This document shows positions 1-12,600 of a stretch of DNA of 64,000 nt, piece after piece (positions within the stretch are counted from its first letter, which is position 1; each line of letters opens with the position of its first letter). Source of the stretch: Brachypterus glaber (taxonomy: Eukaryota; Arthropoda; Insecta; Coleoptera; Kateretidae); the NCBI GenBank assembly GCA_958510825.1, contig OY294044.1, positions 44,305,851 to 44,369,850 of the forward strand. Reading direction: 5' to 3'. Under the pieces are notes generated by a model. The model was not told where the DNA came from and did not search any database. It worked only from the letters and a program-made list of their open reading frames with translations. The position numbers were made by a program, and so were the translations under genes.

Positions 1-453
1 TTTTAAGTCATCACTTGTGCACTACATGTCCCATTTTACCTTGTAAAAGTATTTAAGGTTTTTTTTAGTCAGTTGGAGCGTATTTCTACCAAAGCTACTT
101 TTGTATTTTTTGTCCTAACAATTTTAAACATTTTAAAATAAAAATTATGTTATACTATACCCAGTGGGACATATATAATCCGACTAAGATGCCTACGGGG
201 TCATATATATTCCATTTTTTTTACTATGTAAAATATTTGTTTTATACAAAAAAAAACACTTTGTGATAGCCAATTATGACTCAAAAAAATTGATACAAAA
301 AAAAAATACAAATTGTTTCTCAAAGGGTTAAACTGGAGACTTTATATTTGTTTAAATTTTAAGTGCTCACACATTGTATTATTTTTAGTGTGTGTAACTG
401 TTTCATAAGTTTTTTACTTAATAAGAGATAATAATAAACTTCCAGAAAAATAT
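1..453. other. AT-rich sequence, no gene seen
   Basis: Non-coding AT-rich sequence with poly-A and poly-T runs. If fringe continues leftward this is intron. Confidence 0.6.
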
Positions 454-662
454 AGACTCCGGTCTTGTAACCAAGAGACCCCAGGTTCAATCCTCGGTCA
501 GAGAACATTTCTTTCAAATAAAAATATCACCGTAAGTCCTTCGAAGGGCGTTAAGGCGTCGATCCTCATGGTTAGTAGGCATCGCTGCTAACTACCTAAA
601 CCAGGGCTAAACATGCAACTACCTCCCCGGCAATAATGCCATACGCAGAATAAATAAATATT
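454..662 (+). mobile_element. tRNA-derived SINE fragment
   Basis: 455-497 resembles the 3' half of a tRNA: an anticodon stem-loop (GGTCTTGTAACCAAGAGACC) followed by a B-box-like GGTTCAATCCTC. The A box and 5' half are missing. An unrelated body follows, ending in AATAAATAAATA. This is a truncated SINE, not a tRNA gene. Confidence 0.55.
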
Positions 663-2754
663 GCTTAATACTAATTCTAATTAAATTAGAAAATTAAACA
701 ATATATTCCTTTCTACCAATATATGGATTTATTTTTATATTTTTTACAAATTGTGCATTTTAAGAGATTGAAGGAATGATATAAAATTTTATAAAACTTA
801 TAAAATTCTATGACATTTCTCAGAAATTATTTCTTTATAACTAAATTCCCTGATTTTCCCAGGTATTTCAGATTTTCCAGAGCGCTGGACAGCGTCAAGT
901 GAACACCCTGCATACTTCCTACATATTAGGTCACTGTTTCAAATTAATATGCAACCCCAGTACAATGGATGGTGTAAAACAGGTAGTTTTTATTCTTGAG
1001 GGTTTCAGATAATTTAAATCCCTAGAATTCTTGTAATTATGAAGTCACTTCCTGCAAAGTGATATTTATGTGCTGGTAACAATAAAATAATAAAAATGTA
1101 AATAATATATATATATATATCATAATAAACGGTAAATATACCATTATTTTATGCTTGGCTAACAAATTTAATCTTTTCTACATTTGTGTAAACAATTTCA
1201 AGAATAAGATATGTTATACAAATACAAAGTAAGCGAAAAAATTCACTATCTGCGAAGGAATTTAAAAATTAACTTTTGTATGACAAATCTCGTGAGAAAT
1301 TTTGGTTTTGTAAATACTATATATGAGAGAATAAATATTCTAGAATTATAGAAATTAAGCAGAAGATATACTTTTTTGCGTTATTAAATAAATTTTATCT
1401 CTTTAGGGAAATCAATACTATGAACTAAAAATACTTTGGGAATTCACACAAATTTAGAGCCTATCGACCTTGTTAGTTTTTACACAAAAACTTTGATTAT
1501 ATTAATGCTTAAAAATGCTTTATTTTTTAAAAGTAAAGTTATTGTAATCAAATTTACACTTATAAATAATAAATTTACTCAAAAAGCTTTCTTATAGAAG
1601 TCCTGCTTAAAACAAAATATTGCGATAGTTAGCTTTATATATCGTACATGTGATATTTACTTTCATTTTTTTTTTTATAATTTTGTTTTTGGAAATTGTT
1701 TTCTGAAAATTATTTGGTAAACTTCGTTCTTATTTTTTTATGTAAAATATTGAAAAGGTTGTTTTATTGGTTTTCTTTCTGCTTTTTTGTTTTCGCAGTG
1801 TATTTTCATGTATTAAATAATGATCCATCGATAAAAGTTATTGTTTAAAGTGTAAAGTTTCAACGTGAGCCACATGGGTATCTTGAAAGTTATAAATTAA
1901 TTTTGAAACAGGCGCTAAGAGGAAATAAAAAGTTTTTCCTCTATAGAAAAATCACTTAAACTTTGTTTGGAAATGATTATGAAAGTTCTTAATAATACAT
2001 TTACTGAAAATTAATAACCATTATGACTTAAAAAATTATTTTCGGAAACATAACTGCCTATACGAAAAATGGGGCAAAAATATCATAAATTTATGATATT
2101 TATAACGTATTCAGGTTGATTTTAAATATTGCTATCTTTTAATTTTATTTGGGGCAAGAATATAGTTGTCCATTTTTGACAGTCACCCGGCCGATCCACC
2201 AGTGGATCAAGGCTAAATGATGTAAATTTCCCTTACATCATTTCGCTAGGAATCTGTGAAAAAGCTAATGAAGTTTTGATTTTGATTATTTAACAACAAA
2301 TGAAAAAAGTTTCAGTGGAAACCAAAATGTGGTTTTACAAATACTGTTTTCACAAAATGTAGAGTTTTGTCGTAAAATTTATAATTAGTAATTACAAAAT
2401 ATACCCAAGAAAACGGCCCAAGTGACGCGCACAAAATATGTGTGTCAAGCTAATCTAAGTCACTGCCTTCTGGATTTTTTAACTCATGGAACTAGCGTAA
2501 TGTTTACTTTTTCTGCAAATAAAATTCATTTTAATAAAACTGCTCGTACTTGGCTCAAAGAATCGATCAGTTCTTGGTATAATTGGGCATTAGAATTGAA
2601 AACCTACTCAGGTTTTGATCACATCGTCAAATTCTCTTGTAAATATTAAAGCATCATTATTTTTGTAACCTAGGTTCGTGCTTAACATAAACTCAAATCA
2701 GTTATTTGACCCAAAAGAATTGAGAAACTCTATAAAAAAACAGTTACATAATAT
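663..2754. other. AT-rich fringe intron, nothing identified
   Basis: No frame with protein-like composition on either strand. A short AT repeat lies near 1107. A GC-richer patch at 2185-2245 contains GATCCACCAGTGGATC and TGATGTAAATTTCCCTTACATCA, both small palindromes. Confidence 0.55.
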
Positions 2755-2902
2755 AATGATGCTTTTGATGATCCAAATGAATGGCCAATTTGAAATAATA
2801 TAACTTTTTTGGCATATCGCATAAGACCACCATAACACAAAATCGATAAATTTTGAGTTATGGTGTTCTTGTACTTATAGTGCGATATATCAAAGCATCA
2901 TT
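2755..2902 (+). repeat. Small inverted-repeat element
   Basis: AATGATGCTTTTGAT at the left pairs with ATCAAAGCATCATT at the right. Inside, GCATATCGCATAAGACCACC pairs imperfectly with GGTGTTCTTGTACTTATAGTGCGATATA. About 150 bp, with no coding capacity. Confidence 0.6.
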
Positions 2903-3404
2903 CTTGAGTAAATTCACTTGGTTCAAAAAATCTGTTTTTAGCGTATATATGGCTATTTGCAATACATTGCACACTATTATTAGTATGGTTAGAAACTGCG
3001 CCATAGGGTTATAGTATCACCCAATAGGTCCCATTGGGTCCAATAAAGACCACCTTAGAAGCTGCAACATGCAATAAGTTTAAAGTTACAATAAAAGAGG
3101 TTTACAATGACAAGAAATTAAGTGGCTCTTAAGAGGATTTTAGCTCGTTCCCAGTCACCTGTACGAAAATAAACTCCCGTGGGAGTAATTTCTGTGAGCA
3201 TGCCCCTTTATTATCCAAAAAACAATTGCTTTGTATTTACGTAGTATCTCATACACACCCTACTTATAACACTCTTCACAGATTAACATCTAGAACAGTA
3301 CGTATTCGTTTCTCATAGAACCAGTTGTTTTAATTAAGGAGAACTTTTCTCTGTGTTATTACTAATCAAAATTTTGGTATTATTTAACGATTTTTATTTT
3401 ACTG

Positions 3405-3795
3405 AATACTGTAACCTCACCAAAAAAAAAGTGGGACAATAACGAACGAACCCTACATATTTTCGATATTTTAACATTTTAAATTAGGCTCTTAATATTA
3501 GGTTATGTCATGCTCGTCAGTAATTTTGTCGCAAAGAAAAATTAAGGCTATCCTGTTTTAGAGGTATCAAACATCTTGACGGTGAGTTACTCATTATATG
3601 ACAGGGTATATTATTTGAGGTTATGTATAAGAACCGTAATTTATTGACATTTGACGTTACATATTGCAAAAACGAATAAAAATTGCTATTGCATGCAGCT
3701 GATTTATTACTAGAAGTAGAAGAAGAAATAAACGTATATTTAGATCATTAAAAAAACCGCAGCCCCACTTTTTTTTGACGGCGGTAGTACTGTAA
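3405..3795 (+). repeat. Probable MITE with ACTGTA-type ends
   Basis: CTGTAACCTCACCAAAAAAAAAGTGGG on the left resembles the complement of CCCCACTTTTTTTTGACGGCGGTAGTACTGTA on the right. The inverted match is imperfect and the ends are approximate. Confidence 0.45.
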
Positions 3796-3861
3796 ACTAG
3801 ATCAATAACACAACTACCTTAAAGCCTATCTAGAAGCTTGCATAAGAACATAAAACATAAG

Positions 3862-3927
3862 AATGCGATGCCGTGATTGGCCTACAAGATACATGGCGGC
3901 ACATCAAACCAATCACGGCATCGCATT
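3862..3927 (+). repeat. 66-bp hairpin with a perfect 19-bp stem
   Basis: AATGCGATGCCGTGATTGG and its exact complement CCAATCACGGCATCGCATT flank a 28-bp spacer with ACATGGCGGCACATCAAA. A related sequence (ACACATGGCGGCACATCAAACCAATCACAGCATCG) lies at 20439-20473, just right of the BEL element. Confidence 0.7.
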
Positions 3928-4197
3928 GTTATGTACTATGCGAGCCTGTGGATATTCCGTTAACTGTGAAATACTTTACCAAATGTTACACGTCAAACCA
4001 AGTAATTTTTACTACAATATGCTAGTAATAATAAACAAACGTTTCTTGGGGTTCCAAATAGGCCAGCACGTTTTGTTGTAACAAGTTATTGTAAAAGTAA
4101 AGTATTAAATACCACATATTGATATATAAATAAAAAAATGTATTTACAAGTAATATTCAGTACCTATTAAAACTACATGTAGTTGTGTATCAAATGT

Positions 4198-4455
4198 GAG
4201 GATTGGTGTAGTGGACTACCGCGTCGTACTTGGCGATTAAACTACACAAATAGCGTGAGTTCGATTCTCACCGGCGCCGATTTGCCTTTTTCAGTTAATT
4301 AATAATTGAAATTTGGCGAAGGCGTAAGTGAAGCGGCACTCCCTATAAATTGGTTCGAAAGTCAATTAAAGCCGGTGGTTCCCTCTACTACTAGCCCACA
4401 CAAGTACTGAACTTAGGGGATGCTTAATTAAGTAGAATAGTACGAGGTTAAACAA
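4198..4455 (+). mobile_element. tRNA-derived SINE, copy 1
   Basis: The head has an A box (TTGGTGTAGTGG) and B box (GAGTTCGATTCTC) at tRNA-like spacing. The body holds CCGGTGGTTCCCTCTACTACTAG and the tail ends GAGGTTAAACAAA. The same 255-bp unit occurs on the other strand at 47092-47345, which defines its ends. Confidence 0.8.
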
Positions 4456-5887
4456 AATGTAATGTAATCGGAGTAGGGTAAGCGGGCATAAACTAACATT
4501 TTTGGCTATAACTCTCTTAATATTTATTTATTTATTATTTATTTAAATTCTTGAAAGGTTAAAAATCATTTAAAATTTTCATATATAATTACACAATAGG
4601 CTGATAATTATGCGTGAAAAATACACTGTTTTTAAGAAAATTTGCTGTCTGGAAATAATTACGACCGGAACGATGCTTGGGTGTTTATTTCAGAAAATTT
4701 GAATGAAAACTGTGAATTTTTCCCGATATTTCGAAGAATCGTGTGTAATTCGGAAGATTATTTTTTAATGATTTATCATATTTCAACAAACTTATATTTT
4801 TTTCATCGCAAAATTATATAATTTGTTTTATTACTTATCTTAATATTTTTACAGGAATATTCTTTGAATTGCTTAATTTAGTTCCATTCTCAGTTGCTAA
4901 ACTAAAACCTTTTTTGTCCATTTTTAAATTGCAAATTACGGTTCTGTCAATAGTTCAGTCACTTACTGACTAACGCGGTACCGCGCATATTAAAAAGTTA
5001 ACCTAGAAAAACTGTAATTACACTTTATAAAAAGAATTTTTTGTGGTATTTTTTGGTAAATAATAAAGTAATAGCAATAATTATAAATAGTAATAGTAAT
5101 TAATATATCCATATTTAATTAATTAGTTTTAATGATTTTTAATGATTCGTTGATAAAAACGTTAAAAAATAATCTACAAAATTATGTAGTAGAATTAATT
5201 ATTAGTTTTCGAGATATAGCGATTTAAAGATATTTCCACCCGTCCAGGTGGTTTACTATTTAGAGCCAAGAGTAGCCTATAAAAATGGAGCATATAAATC
5301 TTTTTGGCTTATTTTTAATGGCCCTCCTATCGCTGCAATGGTAAATTATCGGGGTGGCCGTGAACAAATACGAGGGGGAATTAAAATTCCCACGGGTAAC
5401 ACACGCTTCTAGCGCACGTCATTTGTTCGGGATAGTTATTTGGTTTTGTTGGATTGTTATCTGTACAATTATATACATACAATGAACAATATAGATACTT
5501 AGTACACTTGATGTTGGTATTTCGGGAATCAAGGATCCTGGGATTAGGGTAGGTTGGGAATTAATAAATCGGTATAAAGTTGACGCATTGTCATAATGTA
5601 AATACTAAATACCACATTGGTTTGTGATTACGAGTTTTTTTATACCTAGATATAACTACCTACTATTTTTCCTTGAAAAAAAAACTAGATTAAAGTAAAT
5701 CCTAAAACATGGGAAGGTATTTTTTTTTTAATACTGAATGGTTTTAATGATTTCTCAATAATTTCTTGACTTTTAAATTCTTGTTTTTAAGATGTGATGC
5801 TTGTTTTCTATTGCACTGCACCACATATTTTTTTTACTTTCTCATAAAATCAATATTTGTTCCTAAAACGTCGGTCTGTCAGTCTAT
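4456..5887. other. AT-rich non-coding sequence
   Basis: No gene or clear repeat ends seen. A GC-richer patch at 5230-5430 has no open frame. Confidence 0.55.
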
Positions 5888-6010
5888 CTTTCTGTAAACA
5901 CGATAACTTAAGAACGCCTTGATCTAGAGACTTTAAATTTGGTATGCAGATGTATTTTTATATTATCTTGGACAAATTCGTATTTGAGCAAAATCGATTA
6001 AGGGGAAGGG
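5888..6010 (+). repeat. Dispersed repeat shared with 57530-57650
   Basis: CACGATAACTTAAGAACGCCTTGATCTAGAGACTTTAAATTTGG-type sequence occurs here and at about 57530, in the same orientation, preceded by GGTCTGTC / GGTCGGTCGG runs. The second copy precedes an open frame that looks transposon-derived. Confidence 0.55.
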
Positions 6011-6397
6011 GAGTTAAATTTTGGTTTTTTCCTTTTTTATTATTTGCAATAATACAAAAATTTAAAAACATCCTAAAAGGTAAAATAAAACTTACACAAA
6101 AAAATTATTGCAATTTTTTACATGGCCCCTCTGTCCCCCAAAATGTAAAAAATTGTTTCTGGGTATAATTTTATTATTCACAATAGAAGAAAAGTTAAAA
6201 ACCACCTAAAAGGTCAAATAACACACAAAATATGTTTTATAATTTTTATCCATTACGGGATGGGGAAGGGGGCCACAGAAAATAAAATAACAAACATTAT
6301 TAATCATATTTATCAACGATTAATTTTATTATTTTATGAGAAAGTACCTTCGCTCATTTGAGAGATTTTTACATTTTAATATTAATTATAGTCCTAC

Positions 6398-6658
6398 CTG
6401 TCTTTTGGCGAGTTGAAACCAGGTCTTCAAAATAATCTCCAGCCTAGTACGATGATACAGTTGTGTGGTTTTGACACTAATAAAAATGTCATTTAAATCT
6501 GTGGTCGGGGGCTTCATAGTAGCGGTGGCCCATCCATTTTCAGTGGTTATGTCATTATTATTCTCCTGTGGAATTTCGTCCGCGTTTCTCGACTCTTGGG
6601 TCCCCAAATTCACGGCATAGCGATAATTTCTATTGGTCAATTTGTCACCTGGGCCAAT
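6398..6658 (-). CDS. fng: fringe exon 2: stem and start of catalytic domain
   Basis: This 261-bp exon (87 codons) is preceded by TTTATATTTCAG and followed by GTAGGA. The first 55 or so residues are polar, low in complexity and rich in N, T and E, as expected for the lumenal stem. They are followed by [15 protein letters not shown] and [12 protein letters not shown], the highly conserved opening block of the fringe glycosyltransferase domain (GT31 family). The next expected block, with the metal-binding DDD, is not in the window. Confidence 0.88.
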
Positions 6659-9600
6659 CTGAAATATAAAATATGCAAGGAATTGGTTTTGAAATGCGGA
6701 AAGGATTTACAAGCAGGTTTTTCTTTCTGAATGTCTTAAATTAAGTTATAATTAGTTATGATAACTTTCAAAACCAGCTCATTTTAGAAAGGAAGTTTAA
6801 AAAGTTAAACTTTAGTCAAAATACTTATTTCAAAAATATGACACACATACATATATATCAATATTATTATTTCTCGTTCTTTTATTATAAATATAAAAAT
6901 TATCTCGTTTTTAAGAACAGTACAGTAAATTATTTAATATCTCCAACGTTTCGGTTTTTATTGTGAAACCTTCATCAGGGAATAAAATTAAAATAATAAT
7001 AATAATAATAATAATAATTTACTTTGAAAACTGTTCTTAAAAACGAGATAATTTTTATATACATACATATATATATATACATATATATGGAAAAAAATAA
7101 CTACAAACTTTAAAATGCAAAATTAGTCCACCTTATGAATGTATTTATTTAATAGCCTTCACAGCTAATAGTTTACTTTTTACTACGAGCTAGTTACTTA
7201 ACTTAGTGCCTATTTCCCACAAATTGCCTATGACAACGGTTGGGAAGTGACGATCAGCTGATTTTACATATCTGCTGTCAAAAAATTAGTAAACGTCAAA
7301 CACATAACCTCAAATTAATAAACTAATTTTAAGATAATTTTTGGGTTTTTTTGATGTTTAGGTAGTAGTTCGTAGGAAAAATAGTATACGCACCTCGACG
7401 CAAACAATACAGGGTTATTCAGAAATAAGTTCGAGAAATTTAAGAGGTGATACAACGTTAAAAAATATGAAAAAAAGTTCCTATAAAGGGTGGTCAGGAA
7501 ATGAGCCCTAAGGGAGCCCTAAGGGAGCTGCGGCCCTCCGAAGATGTACATATTGAAAAAAAGCACCAATAAAATTTTAATGCTGCAGGGCGATTCTTTA
7601 TTTAAAACTAATCAAATAAGTATTCTTCACCAAAACACCTAAATTTAATATTAAAGGAGTAATAGCCTTTTAAAAAGTAACATTTTTGGTGGCACAAAAT
7701 GTTATTTCCTCTTAATTGCATTTTTTTCAAAACGGTTGCTCCTATAGTGTTAAACTATGACATTTTTTATGTATTTTTACTCAAGGAATCTATATTTTTT
7801 ACCGAAAATCCAAAAAAATATACATAAAAAAGTTTTGGGCAAAAATGTTTTAAGCCTCACATATTTTGTCCGTCTAGGCACGCCTCTAGATAAATTCAAA
7901 AAAATAAATTAACATACACTTATTACCCTTATTAATATACATGCAACACTCATCGCTCTGGCTTAAAGGGTACAAAAGTCCAAACCTAGTATATTATAGT
8001 ACAAAATAGTATACTATTTCCTACGGCCCAGTTAGTATATAGTGCTAATTTTCCACCCGTTGCCAAGACAGTGGTCGGGAAGTGAAATCAGCTGATTTTA
8101 CATATCTAGTGTCAGAGAATAAGTAAACGTCAAACACATAACCTCAAATTGACAAATTTTTAGACAATTTTTGAGTTTTTTGGATGTTTAGGTGTTATGT
8201 CGTAGGAAAAATAGTTTACGCACCTCAACGCAAACCATTTGCAGTTCTATTGTTTGTTTTACTCGGATCCGCCTCGTAAAAAAATAAGCATTTTCGTGTA
8301 CTGAAAACTAGGTTCGCGTACTCGGTGCATTATGTACTATTATTAAGTTTTATTTGCAATTATCAATAAGATAGATAATAAAATTTTCATTAAAAATATA
8401 ATAATAACAATATTTGACCTTTAGCGTGGACCACAGTGATACTAAATTCAAATCTTTTGTAGTGAAACCTAACGTATTTTTTCCTAACATCTATTATAGC
8501 TAGGTAACAGTCAATTTTGTAAAAATATCAATCTTTCATTAAAATTAAAAGACTTCTTGTCAAAGTGTATTTAAGTATCATTTTTAATAAAACCCGATTT
8601 TTCCAACTTATTGGGGAATATAAATTACATATGATAATCTTAGCAAATGATCGTCGCTTAGGTGGATTCATAGATATTATACGGCGGAAGTTGTAAAAGA
8701 TGCGCCATTTAACATAGACCACTTGAACAATACTTTTCAGTTTTTAAATTCCTAAACTTACGTGAAATGGCTGATATGGCGCCTGAAAGGACAGTAATTT
8801 ATCCTTAACCGGTTAAAATGTTTCAACGGTGTAAAAATTTAATAAAAATTCAATCCGGTAGATTAAAATAGTGGCTACTAAAGAATTAGAAGAATTTTAA
8901 GTATTTCCAGTTCACATACCACAATCTCTTAAAATGTATTTAATACCTTAAACATTTATGTAAAGGGATTGATATCCAAAATTATATTTTATTTAATATC
9001 TCAAGTAGGTAATGTTTCACTATTGGCTGTATCTACTATATCATGGATTATTTTGACTGAGACAATATAAAAAAAAACATTCTTTACATACGTTTTTTTT
9101 TACTGAGAATGTTACATATGAAACCTCAATCAACTTTAGTTATTAAATTTTTATTTAAGTATTCCTTGTGCTTCTTATCAATTTGTTGTATTTTTTCTTG
9201 AGTATGGGGTACTTTTTATTGTAAAAAACAAACAACTGCTGGAATTATTTTTTTAGGCTACTTAGGCACTGACATTTCACCCAGGCCTTTAGAGTAACAT
9301 ACACTACAAATTAAAAACTATTAGTAAATTTCAATTTTTTCCCTATATTAAAAATTGGAGCTAACATGATGAAACTTTCCATACAAGGACAGGAGGACCA
9401 TGTCACATCAACCATAAAATATAAAAACACAAGTTTTTCGTGATTTTTTTTTCACACATTGATATATTTTCATTTTTAATTACATGTGAAATCGGAAGCG
9501 TCAAAAAATGTCAAAAAATTATAAATTATACATAATTTAGCTCCTGCAAATTTTACGATCCTAACTAAAAAATTAAGGGGGTTGACCATCTTCCTGAACC

Positions 9601-12600
9601 ACCCGCTATAGGTACTCTTAAATAAGTTATTTAAGAGTATTTAAAATAACAGAGCTATATATTTATCCGATTTATTTATTTATTTATAGTCTTTTTGGGA
9701 CCTAGTATATGTATTATTAAAAGAGACATATTCATGGGGGAAGTACTTCCATTTAACTATTCACATTAAGCGATGTTGTCGCATTAAAATGGGGAGTGGT
9801 ATCCCATAGGAAGGTATTGAATGATAAAATCCCAAGGGAGAACAACATTCTTTTTATTCACACAGTAATATAATACATGTATCATATAATTAAAACATTG
9901 TGTCACAATAAAAAGTCAAAGATTTTCGAGCATATTGGGGAAGAGTCTCTTTTGAAGAGCACAATAATAATATTTTGTATACCAGATATAGTTGAAAGTA
10001 AAAAATAACTGGAGTTTTCACTCTCATTTATATATCAAACTGTAAACTGACAAATTAACTTGAAAATTAAATTGAAAAAAAAAAACATTTTTAATCAGTG
10101 ATTAATAACCACATCGAAAATTTTAAATTTTAATTACTTAAAAATTTATTTTATAATATAAAATACGAAAAAACAATGTTTCAAAAACATCAGTTGACAA
10201 TTAAAAAACAATTTTAAGCCATAAACCAACCTAAAGTATGTCTTTTATAGGTACCTACTAATAAATTAAATATTAAATCTGGATATAATACAAAGCTGTT
10301 TTCACCGAAACTTTTAACACTAAACTAAAATTAAAAATTTTCATGCATTTCCGGATCCAGGAGTCGGTTTGTGGAACCCGTTAGCTATTTTTGAGCAAAA
10401 GTTTTTTAATTTTAGCATTTTTTTAATCAGCTATTAAAAAAAAACTCATCTTGGGGGCGGTCGCAGTTTTAGATGCGTGTCTGACTTATGGCTAGAATTT
10501 GAAACATAAGCGAAGCCTTTAAGAAAAACAACAGCGACGAGTTTTTGGTAATTCAAAAAGACAACTATAGTATATTCAACTTTAAGATGCAGTAAGTGTT
10601 TACAACTGATTTAGTGACAGGGTAGGACTCAAAACAAAATATTTCTATATAACGGTCCATTGCAATGCATTGTACGCTTCATCGCAAGTGCTCACGTACT
10701 GACCTCTTTAATTTTCTACTCTCGCAATATTCGAGTGTTTTAAGCGATAAAACCAAGCGCCAGCTGCCATCGTGCGAGATTCTTTTGTTTACATTTACTC
10801 CATCTTGAAGTTGAATATACTATACTAAGCAACTAAAAAGGTGTTTAATATACTAAGTTATTGCATTTCAGCTGTTTTTGGAATTCCAAAAAGGCAAATT
10901 TTTTAGATACAATAACAAGAAGCAATATTATGTGCCAAAAATTAATTTTTTTTAATCCCAATAAGGTCGAGTTTACTATAACAATTGAGTCGCAAAGCCC
11001 GTATCCCTATTATTTCAGACAGCATTCTGTCAAATGGAAATACTTTGATGCCGGATTAATACTTTGACCATCTTATTTTTTGATTTGGATTGATTTGGTT
11101 TGATTTGACTTCAAAAAAGTTTTGATCAAAGTATACCCCAGGATCAAAGTAACCCCACTTGAAGGTATTACAAATTCTTCGCAGACCTGTGTATGTGTTA
11201 ATTATTAGTAATAATTTATTACCAACTCGCAGTTTGTGTTTGTATTATCTTTACTATAGGCTCAATAGACCGTTAAAGCAGGTGGTATATTAATTATTAG
11301 TTATAAAAGACAAAAGGTGCAAGATAATACTAGTACATGCCCAACCTATTTATGCTATTCATATAACGTGAAAAAAAAATAATTTATGTTATATATTATA
11401 ATTTATATTTCTGGTACTATAACATAATCATACTTTTATTAAAATCTGGATTATTCGTGACATATCGAACAGATACTTTGGATTAAAACAAACTGGGGAC
11501 ATTTGAAAGTAGCTGTTACTTAAAGCACCAAACCCCTTAAATTTGTATTGGTTTTATTAGCTTCTTTAAGTTTTATGTTTTATATATCTCCTCCCCGGGG
11601 CCTGGGTTGATGGTACCCCAGAATGATAAGGGCGCCTAAACCAGCAAATATGCAGGCCCTTTTCCAAGGGGACCATATAAAATATAGATCTTCAAATTCG
11701 TAAAAATTTTCGCCCGCGGCGCTGGGGTTTTCTTACGTTTTGTTTTATTTTTAAAACTTAAACGTAAAAATTGTAAAAATTGTCTCGTTTGACGCTAAAG
11801 CTTTCTTGCATTTAAGTGACACTTTTAATTGGAACACTTTTAAAATTAAAATACACTATGAAATTTGAAAAAAAAATCGCCTGCGGGGCTAGAACTTTCT
11901 TCAATTTGTATGGAACTCAAAATAAGACCACTGTTTTAAAATGTTAGACCATCACAATTGTAAAAAAAATTGCCTGCGGCGCTACGGCTTTCTTAAGTTA
12001 TATTTTAAATTTATGTCAGAAATTATCAGAATTCGTAAAAAAATTCACCTGCGGCGCTAACTTAGTTAATCAAGGGCTATATATTATATATGTTTATTTT
12101 TTATACAATAATTGTAATTATTATTCTTTTATATAATATATTTTTTATGTTTTTACTAATTTAAGAAAATTTCTGTATAATTTCGCCTAATTGGCTATTT
12201 TAATTAGTTAAAAAAAATATGCAGAAATGTTGCCTGCGGCTCCATTTTTATTCTATTCCAGATTTGGGAAAAAATGTGTTGACCCCCCCCCCTCCCCCCG
12301 AAAGAAAATACTGGATACGCCCTTGCATATAGGGTCTAAAACAAAACAAAAAACGGGGATACTAATTTCTTTGCTCTGGCTGGAGAAATCTTGATACTAA
12401 GTTATAAATTTATTAACAAGAACTGCAGTTTTGTTCTGATTTTTAAAAAATGAGAGTATTTTAACTATCATGGAGTTGAGTATAAGCACTGCTTATTAAA
12501 CAGCGCTTATTAGGTATACACCAATGAAATATATCATGCTTATATAATTAGTTTTGCTCCAATAATTTCTTTTTAAAATCTCTAGAACATTATTCTTATT

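Noticed and set aside
2422..2649. 75-codon plus-strand frame
   Set aside because: No recognisable motif, AT-driven composition, not flanked by splice signals.
4200..4285. Possible tRNA gene
   Set aside because: Has A and B boxes but no cloverleaf acceptor pairing, and is part of a 255-bp SINE found again at 47092-47345.
1..6397. Further fringe exons on the minus strand
   Set aside because: Looked for the TWFFTD and DDDNY blocks and did not find them; they should lie left of the window.
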